Assembly: GCA_013397695.1 (NCBI GenBank)
Contig: VYZI01000575.1
Coordinates: forward strand, 284,760-348,759
DNA: 64,000 nucleotides
Source: Centropus unirufus
Lineage: Eukaryota; Chordata; Aves; Cuculiformes; Centropidae
Reading direction: 5' to 3'
Both the position numbers and the translations under genes were made by a program. Under the pieces are notes generated by a model, which was not told the DNA's origin, did not search any database, and saw only the letters and a list, made by a program, of their open reading frames with translations. Shown piece by piece: positions 33,839 through 47,100 of the stretch. Position 1 is the first letter of the stretch. Each line of letters starts with the position of its first letter.

Positions 33839-34408
33839 TGGATTTATAGGGAAACTGGGCTCCTTAATAACTTCCTTATAAGGATCTGTGGATGTCTGGG
33901 CTCCTCCACAGGGGTCTGGCAAGGGGCTAGGATACCCTGTAAGAATTTATGAAGAAATGGGGCTCCTCCATAACTCCCCTATGATGATCTGTGGGAGGCT
34001 GGGCTCCTCCACAGGGGTCTGGCAAGGGGCTAGGATACCCTGTAAGAATTTATGAAGAAATGGGGCTCCTCCATAACTCCCCTATGATGATCTGTGGGAG
34101 GCTGGGCTCCTCCACAGGGGTCTGGGAAGAGGATCCTGTATGGATCTATGGGGCGGTTGGGCTTCTCTGTAAGAGCCTGGGAGGTAGCCAGGATCCTTTA
34201 TAAAGACCTACGGGGATGTTAGGTCTTCCTCAGGGGAATGGAATGAAGTCAGACTCCCCCTTAAGGATCTATGGAGAGGCTGGGCTCCTCATAGAAGCCT
34301 GGGAAGGGGCCGGGCTCTTCTGTAAGGATCTTTGGGGTGGTCACGTCCTCCACAGTGTCCTAGGAGAAGGCCAGGCTCCCATACAATGATCTATGGAGAG
34401 GCTGCCCT
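33839..34408 (+). repeat. Minisatellite block, right copy, with two identical 103-bp units
   Basis: About ten units of 43-62 bp share the GATCTATGGGGAGGCTGGG / CTCCTCCACAGGGGTCTGG theme. Positions 33901-34003 and 34004-34106 are identical 103-bp copies, and a third, partly diverged copy starts at 34107. This shows recent expansion, or correction between units. Confidence 0.88.
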
Positions 34409-34970
34409 GATACAAGAAGTAGTTACTATTACGAAAAGTGGAATGTTTTTTATTTACACTAAAGCAGAGTTAAGTTTCATCAGAGTAATTGTTTGGGTGG
34501 TTTCTTGAAAGTTCGACAGAATGTCCTTCTGAGGCCATGTTTTCTTTCAAACAGTGTTTTTTTCCAGACACTGATCATTCTTGGGAGATGATAACATCTT
34601 GTGTTCAGTATAGTCTGTGCTAAACAGATGTCTCTTCTTTAATCACCTGTTTTCAGTCTTTCCACATCTCAAATGCAATGTCAGGCAGAGTTGGCTCCAA
34701 AGTTCCAAATTAGCGAGAGGTTTGACTCGTGCAGTTCATAATAACATTAGAATGGGTCCTTGCAAAGTAATATGATATGCATGAGATTTCTGGAAAAAAT
34801 GTATACACATGGATCTAAGTGGGAAATACATCCTGTCTCCAGTTCTTGTTTCACAGCACATAGTTGATGGAGATCATTCCCTCTTGTTGGCCAAGCTTGA
34901 TAAAAGATTCTTGGTTTCTAAAATGCCAAAATGAGTCTTAGAGAGTTAATTTGCCTGCAATTTCATTATC
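34409..34970 (+). repeat. Duplicated module, copy B
   Basis: This is homologous to copy A at 30184-30686 in direct orientation, starting GATACAAGAAGTAGTTACT and ending GCCTGCAATTTCATTATC. It is followed by more minisatellite sequence (34985-35115). Confidence 0.8.
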
Positions 34971-34984
34971 ATTTTGCTTCTCTA

Positions 34985-35115
34985 AAGGGGTCTGGGAAGA
35001 GGCCAGGTTCCCCTCTATGGATCTATGGGGAGCTTGGGCTTCTCCACATGGGCTTGGGAGAGAGCAGTCTCCTCTGTAAGGACCTGCAGGGAGGCCGGGC
35101 TGCTACTAGGGGGAA
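34985..35115 (+). repeat. Minisatellite remnant
   Basis: Two or three diverged units of the GGTCTGGGAAGAGGCCAGG / GGATCTATGGGGAGC type follow module B. A further remnant lies near 35850-35945. Confidence 0.65.
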
Positions 35116-35600
35116 TTCGGGGTTAGAAGCTAAGCCCCCACGATTGAGGATGAGGATTGCAAGGTCTGTTCTACCTGTGCTGTGGCAGGACCTGGGAGTG
35201 TCATTGCAGTGGGGCAGCCTGTCTTGGAACCCCTAAGGGCTCTCCAGCCACAGTGGGGCTGAGCCATCAGGGGGGCGAGGCACTAGTGCCCCTTCTGATC
35301 TCTGCCCTGGTGCTCAGTCATCCCCAGGGAATCATGACTAGAGCCAAGTCCAAGCACTGCTGAAACCAGAAGTCACTTCTGCTCAAGGTGGGATGCATCG
35401 ATCTCAGCTGGGAGCCTGTAGCACATTCTGGAGCCGGTGATGACAACAGCAGGCACAGGGCAGGGCTGTGCTGCACAAGCCGCTTAGCTGTGGGATAAGC
35501 CAGTCCGTGGGCAGCTTCTGCTTGGTCCCTTACAGCACCTGCCTGGCCCCGCCTGTGTCTGGCATTGCAGCAGGAAGCTCTGGTGTGAACATCATGCAGA

Positions 35601-35606
35601 AATAAA
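35601..35606 (+). terminator. Candidate plus-strand poly(A) signal AATAAA with GT-rich downstream
   Basis: AATAAA is followed by TGTTTTCTTGTCTGT, a good cleavage-site context on the plus strand. No plus-strand gene is recognised upstream, so this may be a decoy or the end of an unknown transcript. Confidence 0.2.
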
Positions 35607-37495
35607 AATGTTTTCTTGTCTGTAATTTATATTATTGGCTTGAAGTACGACAATGGGAGAACTCTGTCAGGCTCTGCCCAAAGTCTGGGTGCCCAGCATA
35701 TGAAGAGACATCAGATTTTCTCATTGTCTGTATTCTTCTTATTATTCTGTCTTATTAAACCAATTATCTTATTAAGGCATTTGCTTTGTCTCTCGCCTTT
35801 GGGGAGGGAAGCTGCTACACAAACAGCTCTGCTCCAGGAAGCTGCCATGGTTGGTTTTTGGGGGCTGTTGGGAGGCCAGGCACTTCTATGGGAGCCCAGG
35901 AGGAAACCAGGCTCCTCCACAGGTGCCTAGGAGGAGGCCAGTCTTTTGCACCACTTGGAAAACAACCAAGCAAGGGAAGTTACTGATGATAAAGAGCTAT
36001 TTCAGCACTCATGGGCACACAGACTTCATCCCGAGTAGCTCCTTGTCTGGACCCTCCTCTTCCAAGCCAGGGTTTGCCTGCCTGTAGGTCTGTTCAAGCA
36101 GTTGCTGTGTTCAGAGCTAGAACCAGCATCCCTATTCTGGCATCACTTCTGTGCAGTTAACAAATGGGAAAGCCATGTTTCGGCTTCAGTGGGGACCTCT
36201 ACACCCAGACAAGCCCAACACCATCTATTGTGCTCAGTCAGCTGAAAAAAAAAACAATAAAGAAACTATGCAGTGTATTATGAAGCAGATGCTCTTTCAG
36301 GGAAAACAGTGCTCTGTGGTTTGCAGTTCATGGCTAATCACAAGTAGTTGTTTTCATGCCAGAATTCCTTAGGATGTTCTCTCCCACAGCTGTCCTGGTA
36401 CAGAGCAAGTACTCCAAAAAATGGCTGGGAAAGGATATACTCTTATGGGCTTCCTTCTTGGAGAAGCAAGTCACAGCACTTGAACATCCTAGGGTGCTTG
36501 GAAAGTGTACCAGCCCCTGCCCCAACATAAAGTGAGCACAATGACCTGTGAAAAACACCATATCCAGCACAGGAGTCTCAAAACTTATTTTTAAAATATG
36601 TATTTGAAGAACTAAGACTACAGCAGGCTCCTTCAGAAGAATATTTGTACATTTGGGCTTGCAGAAATAAAATAGGACAACTGATTCCTCTACACATGCA
36701 CTTTACACAGTTCATTGTAATGCAGCAGGACAGATGTTAAAGCTCCCCACAATCCTCTCCACACCAGGAAACACCATGAAAGCCCCAGGCAATGATAGGC
36801 TTAGGCAAACACAGAAATCATGCAGATTCTGCTTGAAGAACATGATACAACTAGCAGCTCCTGCTCCTCCAGAGCTGGTGACCTGGAGCCAGGCTTAGAC
36901 AATTAAATCCCCATGTATAGTGTCCCTGTGTCCCGTGTCATAAGGCACTGAGGAGCTGTTAACGACACTGCACACAGGGACTTCAAAGGCACCAGCAGCC
37001 TTGAGGCGTGTAAGCTTCTGAATCAGTCATAATCATACATACAGGAACAAAAAGGACCCAGACTTTGAGGAGATCTGGTCAGAAAATGAGTTTCATGGTG
37101 CCAGACCAACATTAAAGGTAAAGTTTGTCTCCAGTAATCCCCACTCAGAACAAGCCCATATTTTAGGGCCTCCCAGAAGTTAATCAAATCAGTGTCTCCA
37201 GAGCCTACCAGGGACCAGCTATACCATGAATTTAAACACCACCAGCCCCAAGAGGTGGTGGGAGGAGCTGACCAACATCCTGCAGATCCTCAACAGCAGC
37301 GTTGGGTGTGGGGCTTCTCAGCACAGCCTGTCACCAGGTCACTGCACTGTGGGCTGCTGCACCAGGCAAGATGCAGATCAGCTTCCAGTAGCAGTGCTTA
37401 AGCCTGGAGTACATCAGCAGCTAAACCCGACTCATTGGCCCTCCTCTAAGTAAGCTCCCAGAGAGACTTGACCAAAATTAAACCCAAATCATTAG

Positions 37496-37501
37496 TTTAA
37501 T
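37496..37501 (-). terminator. PSTPIP2: Possible poly(A) signal ATTAAA of PSTPIP2
   Basis: The hexamer lies about 640 nt after the PSTPIP2 stop on the minus strand. There is no AATAAA on this strand closer to the stop, and no clear GT-rich element follows. The true 3' end may be elsewhere. Confidence 0.25.
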
Positions 37502-38141
37502 CACTGATAATGAAATACTTTAGAAACAGGCAAAAGTGTAACATGAAATCTGAGTGGAATACACACGCCCTGAACACAAGCCAGCGTGCCCAAAGCATTG
37601 TACAGCTATCCCCACAGCACATATGGCTTTTCAAGTTATCTGAAGCATGGGAGGCTCCAGCCACTCCCAGATGGCTGCACTTTAGAAAAACTTGTAATCA
37701 AGTACTTCTTTCAACACAGATCACCCCTGTGTGGGTCCATTGCTTATACTTCTTCTCTTCCCCTTATCCATCCAAGGAGTGTGCTGATCAAAGGCAGAGT
37801 TTTAGTAGGCACTTTCTGAATGTACAAATAATTATGAGGGTCCTCAAATAGTTTCTTAAAATGGAGAAGCACTTCAGCTCTGTGTGGCTGCGAATAACTG
37901 GAAACGCCATCTCTGCCACGCTGGCCAGACCAACAGCATCTCCTGCCTGGAGAACCTACAAAACAAGACCAACAGCATCTAAACCACAGCACCAGCTCAG
38001 AGAAAAAACATCACTCCCAGCCGGTCATCCCAAAATGTCATGCTGAACCAGTGGCCTTTCTTTCTCCACTGTCCCTCCTCTATATAGCTGCATCTCATAT
38101 TAAACCCTTTCTTCATCAAATGTGAGTACTTACTGTGGCTA

Positions 38142-38191
38142 TTAGTGATGTATCAAGCTGTAGCCGTCAACTGTGGCATAATCAGGCTCAC
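38142..38191 (-). CDS. PSTPIP2: PSTPIP2 exon 14, terminal coding exon (residues 319-334 and stop)
   Basis: The exon encodes GEPDYATVDGYSLIHH and then TAA. The 3' UTR continues left. The nearest plausible minus-strand poly(A) hexamer is ATTAAA at 37496-37501, but it is weak. Confidence 0.94.
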
Positions 38192-41100
38192 CTGAAACAT
38201 AAAGCACAAAAAAGTTAGGTCTGCTCAGAAGAAGTGCTAATTAGGACCAAACACCACGCAATGGCCACCTCTGTAAAAGGGATGGAGGCAAAGGTCAACG
38301 AGGCTCAAAGAGGTGACGAGATTTTCCCAAGAGCCAAAGCAGGACCTCATTTTATCAAGCCCCACTGCAGTATCACGTCACTGAAGCAGGACTGGGAGTG
38401 ATACAGCTTGTGCTGCTGAAGCAGGGAAGGGCCCAAACTGCAGAGATAGGTGGGATCCCAAGGTTATACATCCTTAAGCTTCAAAAATGTCTACACGCAG
38501 GGCTTTGATCAGAACTTCTGTGTGAAACCTTGCCTGCAATGTCAGTGCCCAGTTCCCCAGCGTCTCTCAGTGAGGACTGGACATACAGCAGGAGCTTCAC
38601 CTCAGGAGCTAAAATTCATGATCTGATGGGGAAGAGCAAGATCAGAGCTCCTCTGTGGGGCCAAAAACCCCATAAAACAAGTAACTCACCTGGTGCACTG
38701 GTCGGGGTGGGTAGAGGTCCCCTCCTGCACAGAAGGAAACACAGAGCTGAGGATCTGCGTGGCTATGGGATACCTATTACCCTCTCTCTGTGCTCCCCAA
38801 CTGTCCTGCCAGAGCTGGTAGGCGGGCAACAGGTTAAACCAGCCTGGGATTTATGGAAACTTGGTACCAAGGCATGTCATGGTGGTCTTCACCATCAACA
38901 GCCTGCTTGTCAAACATAGGAATTGAGGCTGACACAGTAGGCAAGAGGAAAAATTAACCAAAAAAGCACTAAGTTGGGGAAACGTTCACAAGTGAGCCTC
39001 AGGGCATGCCTTTTTACACACTTCTGCCCAGAGTGAGACGTCAAGAAGCCATAAGTGGCCATGACTCCTCTCCTGATGTGACAGCCAAAGTGGCACACTC
39101 AGCTTTGGCCAGAGTCCTCGGCACTGAATTGTCATCTTCCCCACAGCAGGAACATACTCACCCTGTCCTCCCTTCCCAGCTTCACTCCCAGGAGAGTGAA
39201 TTCAGCTCTGCTGTTCCTCCCTCTACCCATCCATGCTCTTAATTGATCCACATCTTTTCAGATAGACAGATCACATGGAGAACCATGCAGAGAAGCCCAC
39301 AAGGTTTTATTTTGGCACCAAAGTTTTCTCTAAAAGGGAGTTCACATTGTTCCCAGAGAGAGTAAGACATGAAATTGCCTTGCTTTTCTGCTACCCAAGT
39401 ACCACAGCCCCTCACCCCAATGCAAAGGAAGGGACTCGGTGCAAGAAAAAGTGAGTGCACTTTCCACACAAGCACTTTTAGGATGTGATTCCTACCTATG
39501 AAAAGGGACAAATTACCCCAAAAGACAAGGAGGAGCAAAACCCTCTGACTGGGCTTGTGGGGGTCCTTGAAGAGCTTATAATAGGCAGCATATTGGCAAA
39601 ACTCCTGTTGTGGAGAGTGACAGTCTACATCTTCTCCCCTGATAGTCCCAAGTCAAGCCTCCAATAGGCTGAAAGCAATAAAATATGCTTTCCTGGAGGG
39701 AGACCCTCATTTACCATAGCAATTGTAATTGTACATATTATATCCTTACCTTGATATAGGTACAGGAACTGGGCTTCTCACAGGAGCTGCATTTCTTTGT
39801 GTATTATAGTAGTTTTCATAAGTCACAGGAGCTAGGAAAAGTTAACATGAGTAAAGTACAGCCCTCTTACGGCCATAAACCACGTGTCATACAAGCATTC
39901 AGCTTCTGAGGCTTTCCCCTCCCTGGGAAAATGCCTGATCAGGAAATTAAAAGTTACAGAAAGAGGGAATTATCTTCAGAGATGAATGCAGCATGCCAGT
40001 GTGTGCAAGGAATACTGCAAAATCAATGTTTTCACATCCGCACTGGTGCTGATCAGAGAAGCAGCTCTATGACAAGTACAAGGAAGTCAGCACTACTTTG
40101 TGAGAATCCATCAAGCTCTTACCTGGAGCCAAACTTCCAGTTTTGCGTAAATTTACAAAAAAATCCATATCCTTCTCAATGCTGCACATTTCTAAACTCT
40201 TGCGGATTTCCTCATATTTCTGCAAAGGGAAATAAAGAGCCTTTCTCTACATCAGGTGAAAAAAGAAGACGAGTTTTCCAATCATTTGTCACACGTGGGG
40301 TGAAGGATCAGTGCTCACCCAGCACAAAAGCTTCAATGATCAGGGAATCACAGAATCCTAGACTGGCTCAGTTTGGAAGGGACCTTTAAATGTCCCATCC
40401 AGCCCACCCCCTTGCAGTAAGCAGGGACATCTTCAACTCAAGCAGGTTGCTCAGGGCCCCATCCAACCTGGCCTTGAATATTTCCAGAGATGAGGCATCT
40501 CCCACTTCTCTAGGCAACCTGGGCCAGTGTTTCACCACTCCCAAAAGATGTGGGAATCCCAACGGAAATATCATCTGCAAGACCTCGGGCTTAAACCTTC
40601 TGCCTGCCCACTCGTGCTGGTGTCTGATCAAAGGCTCCAGCCCAACTTGGCCGTAACACAGCTCAGCACAAAGGACAGCAGAACCCAGTCTGCTTTCCAA
40701 ATATTCAAATTAATATTTTCATTGGATGTACCTCATCATTCTGGACACAGTCCTGGGAGAGCTGGTTGACATGAAGCCAGAGTGCATTGCGAAAGTAGTT
40801 GATTCGCTCACACTCCTGAGTCTCAAAGAACTGAAACAAGACAGACAAAGCAGCCTTAACATCTTTAAAATGAGAGCAAATCTTGTTTATCCTGGTTGCT
40901 TTTCATCCCCAAGCGCCACTACAGACACAACTGTCCTCAGTGAGGAGCAGGTGGTGTTTGTCTTCTGCAGGACATCGAAACCCCAAGTCCTCTACCTCAT
41001 CCAGAGGAGAAATCATGCCTCTATGCAACCAAGTACTTCAAGCATGTGTGAAGCTCAGGAAGGTCTGCAAGACTGATTGGAAAGGTCACCTGGCACACCA

Positions 41101-44100
41101 CCTCCTTACAAGCGGGCTTCCTAAAGGCAGTGCTTTTCCCTAGGGGCCCTGCAGTCCTGTGGTCCCAGCTCACCTCCACTGGTATGGTGCATAAAAAAGG
41201 CACTGGGGATATATGAGAACAGAGACGCATTGACTGGTTGGTCTTCTTCCTCTCTCCCACCCAGCCCTTTTCCAAGCAGGTTTAAGCCCAAGTCTTTTGA
41301 AATCTGCTGTCTGGTGCAGCTCAATTTCACACTCCTTTAGACATATCCATAAAAAAGAATATTTCATCCCCTCTCCGTATGCACTCGTTATCAGCTATGA
41401 CCTTTGCAACACATTGAGGGGAAAGCCTCTATGTGATCCACCTGCAGAACTGAAACTACTGCTTCCCACACGCCAGCACCAGAGGCGCCTTGGGGGACCC
41501 AAGACACCAAAAGCACACCACCACCAAGGGACAAAACAGACAGTAAATCCCATTTCAAAAGGAAAAAGTGAAATAAAGGCCTAAGGAGAAATAGTTTGGG
41601 AAAGGATCTGCACAGCTGGGGATGGGAAGGCTGTTTGCAATCTTGCAGCAGACCTGGAATAAAACCTGGATCTCCCTGTCCTTGCCTTGGTCACAGATCA
41701 CAGGTGGCTTTAAGACACAGATCAGCAGCAAAGCAGCCATACAGTCCTCTCACCACCAGCCCTGGATTTACACAGCACGTGCTGGAATTCCTTGCTAGGC
41801 CACTTCTCTATGAGACAGTCCACTTCAGGCTGGTTGGAGAGGTTCCCACACTACTACATGGGCTTTGAGATACACAGGCGCCCGGTGCCTGGGGATGTCT
41901 TCTCTCAGCCTGTATCCCCAGCTCTCCACCAGCTCTGAAGTCATTTAAAGCCTTTCAGAGCCTTCTGGGTGGTGACGCAGCTATAGAATACATTGGTCTT
42001 CAGTTGCCAGATGTGCAGAAGTGACTGTGGCTGTTCAAGATGAAGAGCACACCAGACGTACCAGCAGGTAACGGCCAAACACATCATTATTTAGTGCACT
42101 GACTCTGTCAATTTTGAAAGGTGGTGGAAGAAAAAAATGGAAAATAGTGGAAACCTTGAAGTAATGGGATCTTGAAGACAGAAGCCAAGCACAAAAAACA
42201 CATATCATTAGCTGCAGCACTTCCTGCTGCTTCACTGCCAGGGGAATACAGTGAGGGCAAATCTGTACCATCCTTGAATCATGCAGCGAGGGATGGACAC
42301 CCAGAGGACCACGCTGCCATGTGAAGGCATTCCAAGGCATTTACCTCACAAGCTTTGATGTGCTCTTTCTGCCATTCCTCCCGGATCTTCTCCAGCGTGG
42401 TAACATTCTGCTGGTAACTCCTGTCTGTGAGGGAAATCATTTTGTCACCTCAATAATATTAATTATGAAAAAACCCTTTGCTAGAGGGCAACATGTGAAG
42501 TCTGGAATGGATGTCAGGGAGAAAGCAGCAGTAATACATCAGTTCTGCTGTGGGTGGGCACTACAAAGGGACACAGAGCCACACAGCAAAACAGAGGGTC
42601 CTGCCGTGGGTGGGAGCTGCCTTGGTGGAACCATGCACGCTTCACCATGACAGGTACCAACCTCCAGCATCTTGGACACGTGTTTCTGAGGAGCCATGCC
42701 CGACCCAAGAGCTAGAGCTCTCCCAAGAGCAATCCCACAGCTTCACAAGCCTCTGCCCCTAGAAACTCTCCCCCCATCCTCCAAATGCACTACTTCCACA
42801 CTCACCAGAGTCCTCCAGAGCCGATTTTGTCTGAGCAAGCTTCAGGAACAGCTGCCAAAAGTGGGAGAGAGAGGAAAGGTAGGGGAGAGGCAACACCAAT
42901 GGCACCGCAGCCCAACAGGGGAGCTTCACCAGCCCTCCCATCTCACACAAAACCAAGAACTGGGGGAAAAGCCGTGTGGCAGAACTGCAAGGAGAGACAT
43001 CTCTTCCCCCTTCTGCCCCCTAACAACCCGCTTCTCCATACCTTCTCCTGCTGCTTCTGTGTCACCAGGTTTGCATTGCGGTGCACAGCCTGTTCCGCCT
43101 CATCCTTATCCCTGCAGCGCTGCTCGTAGAGCCTCTTGGCCTAGGAGAGCCACAGAAAGGGCAGGAAGGAATGAGATGCAAATACAGATCACACAGCAGG
43201 CTTTGAGGCAAAGCACCTGAAGAGGTGGGCACAGCCTGCCAGCAGAGCAGGGGACAGCAAGCAAGGTCCCAGGGGCCCTGCTTGGGCAAAACCAACCTCA
43301 CAAGACAAGCTGCTCTTTGCTGAAGTTAAAAAGCTCACGGCAATATAGACCATGTCGCCTAAATGACATGGGCGGATGTTGGTCCCTTCTCCCAACTAAC
43401 AGGGTTGACGGGGAATGCCCTCAAGCTGCACCGGGGCAGGGTTAGGTTGGACATCAGGAAAAAATTCTTCACTGAAGGGGTTCTCAGGTGCTGGAACAGG
43501 CTGCCCAGGGAGATGGTGGAATCACCATCCCTGGAGGCGTTTAAAAGACAGATAGATGATGTGCTGAGGGATCTGGTTTAGTGGCAGACAAGTACGGTTG
43601 GACTCAATGAACTCTGAGATCTTTCCGACCTAGTGAATCTATGATTATATGATAAATCACTCATATCCAGCCCTGTGAGGCTACCACCAGCCACACGCCT
43701 TGCATATGCCTCTGTTTTGCTGAGCACACTCTGCCCACCACTCACGCACACACAGCTTAGGGAGTTATAGCAGAGGAGGAAAACCCTTGTGTCTAAGTTT
43801 GCCTCAGCACCACGTATGTGCATGTTACAGCATTAACCCACATGGCAAGAAACAGCAGCACGTTTACTTTACCTCCATGGTCTTCTTGTACTGCAAATTC
43901 CTGTTTTTGTGAATTGCCTCCATTATCAGCTCTATCTGTGAAGAAAACAGACCCCCAGTCAACACATCACTGACCATCAAAGCTCTAGGGTGAACTATAT
44001 GGAGTAGGAAAGGAAGAGGCACAGATCAGATTGAGACAGATTTAAGGGCCTTCCTCTACCCAAAGTGTCATAGAATGGTTTGGGTTGGATCTTAAATATC

Positions 44101-47100
44101 AGAGTTCGACCCCCTACCATGGGCAGGGGCACCTCCACTGGATCTGGCTGCTCAAAGCCCCATCCAAACTGGCCTTGAACACCTCCAGGGATGGGGCAGC
44201 CACGACTTCTCTGGACAACCTGGGCCAGTGCGTCACCATCCTCACAGCAAAACATTTCTTCCTAAGATCTTACCTAAATCTCAAAAAAACACTACCCCTT
44301 GTCCTACCTCCATGAAGAACCCTTCCCTAGCTTCCATTTGAGCCCCACAAAACCTGTCCAAGGTTAATCTATCCATGTACAACTTTTAACCTATCTATGC
44401 TTTTATCTAAGCCTCCACTTGTGTATGCAAAGGAGATCTACAAATTAAATCCTAGCAATACACAACATTCTGCCATCCCCATGGCATCTGGCAAAATTGC
44501 AAAACTGGGCACCCTGTTGCTATGTCCAAACTAACCCCTGATTCTAGAAGTTTTCCCTCATTTTCCGGACAAATGGATCTCAAGACAGAAGTTAGAAGGC
44601 TTGACAATTTTAGCAGACCCTATGGAGACCATACACCACTATATATATGCTTTAAAACCACTCCTGGTTGATGCTGACATCGTTGGAGCTGAGCCTGTGC
44701 TATAGCTGGCCCCAAAAGGTGCCCAGAGGAGGAGACACTGCAGTGAGAAGAAGGAAGCTGGAGGTCGCCACACATTTCACCAGTTTGGTTGCAACATGCA
44801 GAAAGGAGCTCAGGACTTCCTGGCAGCAGCAAGCACTGGGGACACAGAGAGAGAGCTGGGGCACGTTGGGAGGCACCAGCCCACAGCGATGCATTTCCAG
44901 GGTATGATTGTCACTCTGTGGCGTTGCTCCTGACCTTTTTCCTGTGCAGTTTCTGCTTTTCCCTGAAGTCCTCCATTTTCTTTGCTTCCTCCCGAAGGTT
45001 TTGCGCCAGTTGGATGTGACCTTGACCCACATTGTCTATCTCTGCAAAGATAATTAATATTAAATAATAAGAAATATATACATATATTCCTAGAAAGACT
45101 CTGTTGCTCAAGTCGACTGCTCTGGGTGACATCAAAGTGACCCCACTTCTTAAGTCCCCTTGCCAAAACATGAACTTTTGAAGCAGCCTCGAAGCAGCAC
45201 TTGCCTACATGAGCTGTTTGAAATCAGTCCTGCTGGGACCAACCCTTCACTTTGAGAAAAAACACACCAAGAGAAGTTATTCAAACAAGGACAGGCACGT
45301 CTCTCCCTCATCCAGATCAACCCGGGCGCACTCCCACACACTGCACCCTGAAGCAGCTCTCTGAAGGACACGTTGCTGCAGGCTGGTGGACAACCAACTT
45401 GGGTCACAGAAAAACTAATGCCCAAAATATCTCAGGCTCATCCTGCGGAAGGCAAGCTGCCACACTGTGGAACACCACACCAGTAAGCTCATCAAGGGAG
45501 ATAAACCAAACCGTAGCTCACAATTGAACCCCCAGAGATGTTTCAAACCCTATTATTCACACCTATTAACAGGCAGCTGCTGCGACTTGTTTGGGAGGCC
45601 CTCCAAGGGACCGAGGAGCATTCAAGCTGGCTAGGGCAGAGCGTGGACTCAGCACAGGGTAGGAGAGTGCTAGTCATGGAGGTGTGGATGCTGCCTGCCT
45701 GTATCCCAGCAGGCTGGGTCACAGGGCAATGAAGGGACAATGTAAGGTGGTCAAAGCATCTCCTTATAGATGCTTCAATTAGAACCACAATATCATGTGG
45801 ACTGGAAGAGATCCTTAAGGTTAGAGAGTCTTAACAATAAACTTAATTCTGCCAAGTGCACCACCATGTCCCTAAAGTATCACATACCTTTTAAATCCCT
45901 CCAGGGATCATGACTCTACCACTTCCCTAAGCAACCTGTTCCAGTGCTTGACAACTCTTTCCATTAATAATGTTTTCCTAATATCCAGCCTAAAACTTGA
46001 GGCCATTTCCTCTCATCCTCGTGCTCATCACTTGGAAGGAGAGACAAATACCCTTAACACTCACCTCATCACAATCTCTTTTCAGGTAGTTGTAAAGAGC
46101 GATGAGGCCTCTCCTCAGCCTGCTTTTCTCCAAACTAAACAACCCCAGCTCCCTTTCTCTTCTCTGGATGCACTCCAGCCCCCCGGTGTCTTTCCTGTAG
46201 TGAGGGGCCAAAACCTGAACACAGGGTTTTGAGGCGTGAATTACTGCGTAGGTGTGTGAAGACAGCAAGGCCAGCCAGTCCAACAAAGTCTAGAGGAGCT
46301 CCCCATGCACAGGTTCTGATGTACAATGCAAGCGCAGCCTCTGAGCTGCAGCCAGCACCAAAAGCACAAGAAATAGCCTATGCCTGACCTCAGCATCACA
46401 CAGCTTTAGAGGTTTCTCTGCTACTTTCTTCATAGGCAGTTGCCTGCAGGCTTTGGTGCTGCCACATACCCTGACAAACACAAAGAATTACTTACGTTGC
46501 TTGAAAACATCCAGGGATCTCTTCAGTGTGCTGAAAAAACACAGGCAGAGCATTAAAAAGACTGAGAAAGCACAACCAGGCACAGGCTCAGGCAGAGCAT
46601 CTCTCAGAAACCGGATAGCAAGTCCCTCGTTCAACACTGGCCAAAGCAGCTTAAAATAGGTTTGTTTATCCTCTTTATAGCTCTGGCTTTTTCCCTCTTA
46701 ACAAGTATAACACAGCTCACTTGGTTCGAGATCTACTTTGCATCTTTCTGAACATTGGATGCTATTAAAAATCCTGAGTTGCATGACAAATGTTTCGGGC
46801 CATCTCCTAAAAGTATAATTTTGGATCTATGAGCACCTTCTATATGGTGAGTTGGCCAATGGTTGGAAGCATCAGGACCTTTGCTCCCTATTAGTATTGT
46901 ACAATAAAGATTTCAGAAACATTTTATGTGACGCCTCGATATAAAGATGTAAATAAATGATCAGAGAACATCAGAACAGGCCTAGAAGTGTAGAAACAAA
47001 GCAAGAAGAAGAAGATGCCCAGAGTCAGTGGGAAAAGGGACATCCACTCATGGGGTCAACTGCCTGGGCATCATGATGGCATGGTAACACCAGGGTTTTG

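Larger units (their letters stand above)
29876..38141. other. Intergenic region between EPG5 and PSTPIP2
   Basis: These 8.3 kb contain a minisatellite-plus-module direct repeat (29945-30686 and 33839-34970) and a GC-rich block between the copies. The block carries a 54-bp tandem repeat and unassigned coding-like segments. The region also holds two CR1 fragments (31488-31737 and 33527-33835) and, from about 36.0 kb, plain sequence including the PSTPIP2 3' UTR. Human has no gene between these two loci. Confidence 0.8.

Noticed and set aside
42696..43220. 174-codon plus-strand open frame
   Set aside because: It is the antisense shadow of PSTPIP2 exons 7 and 8.
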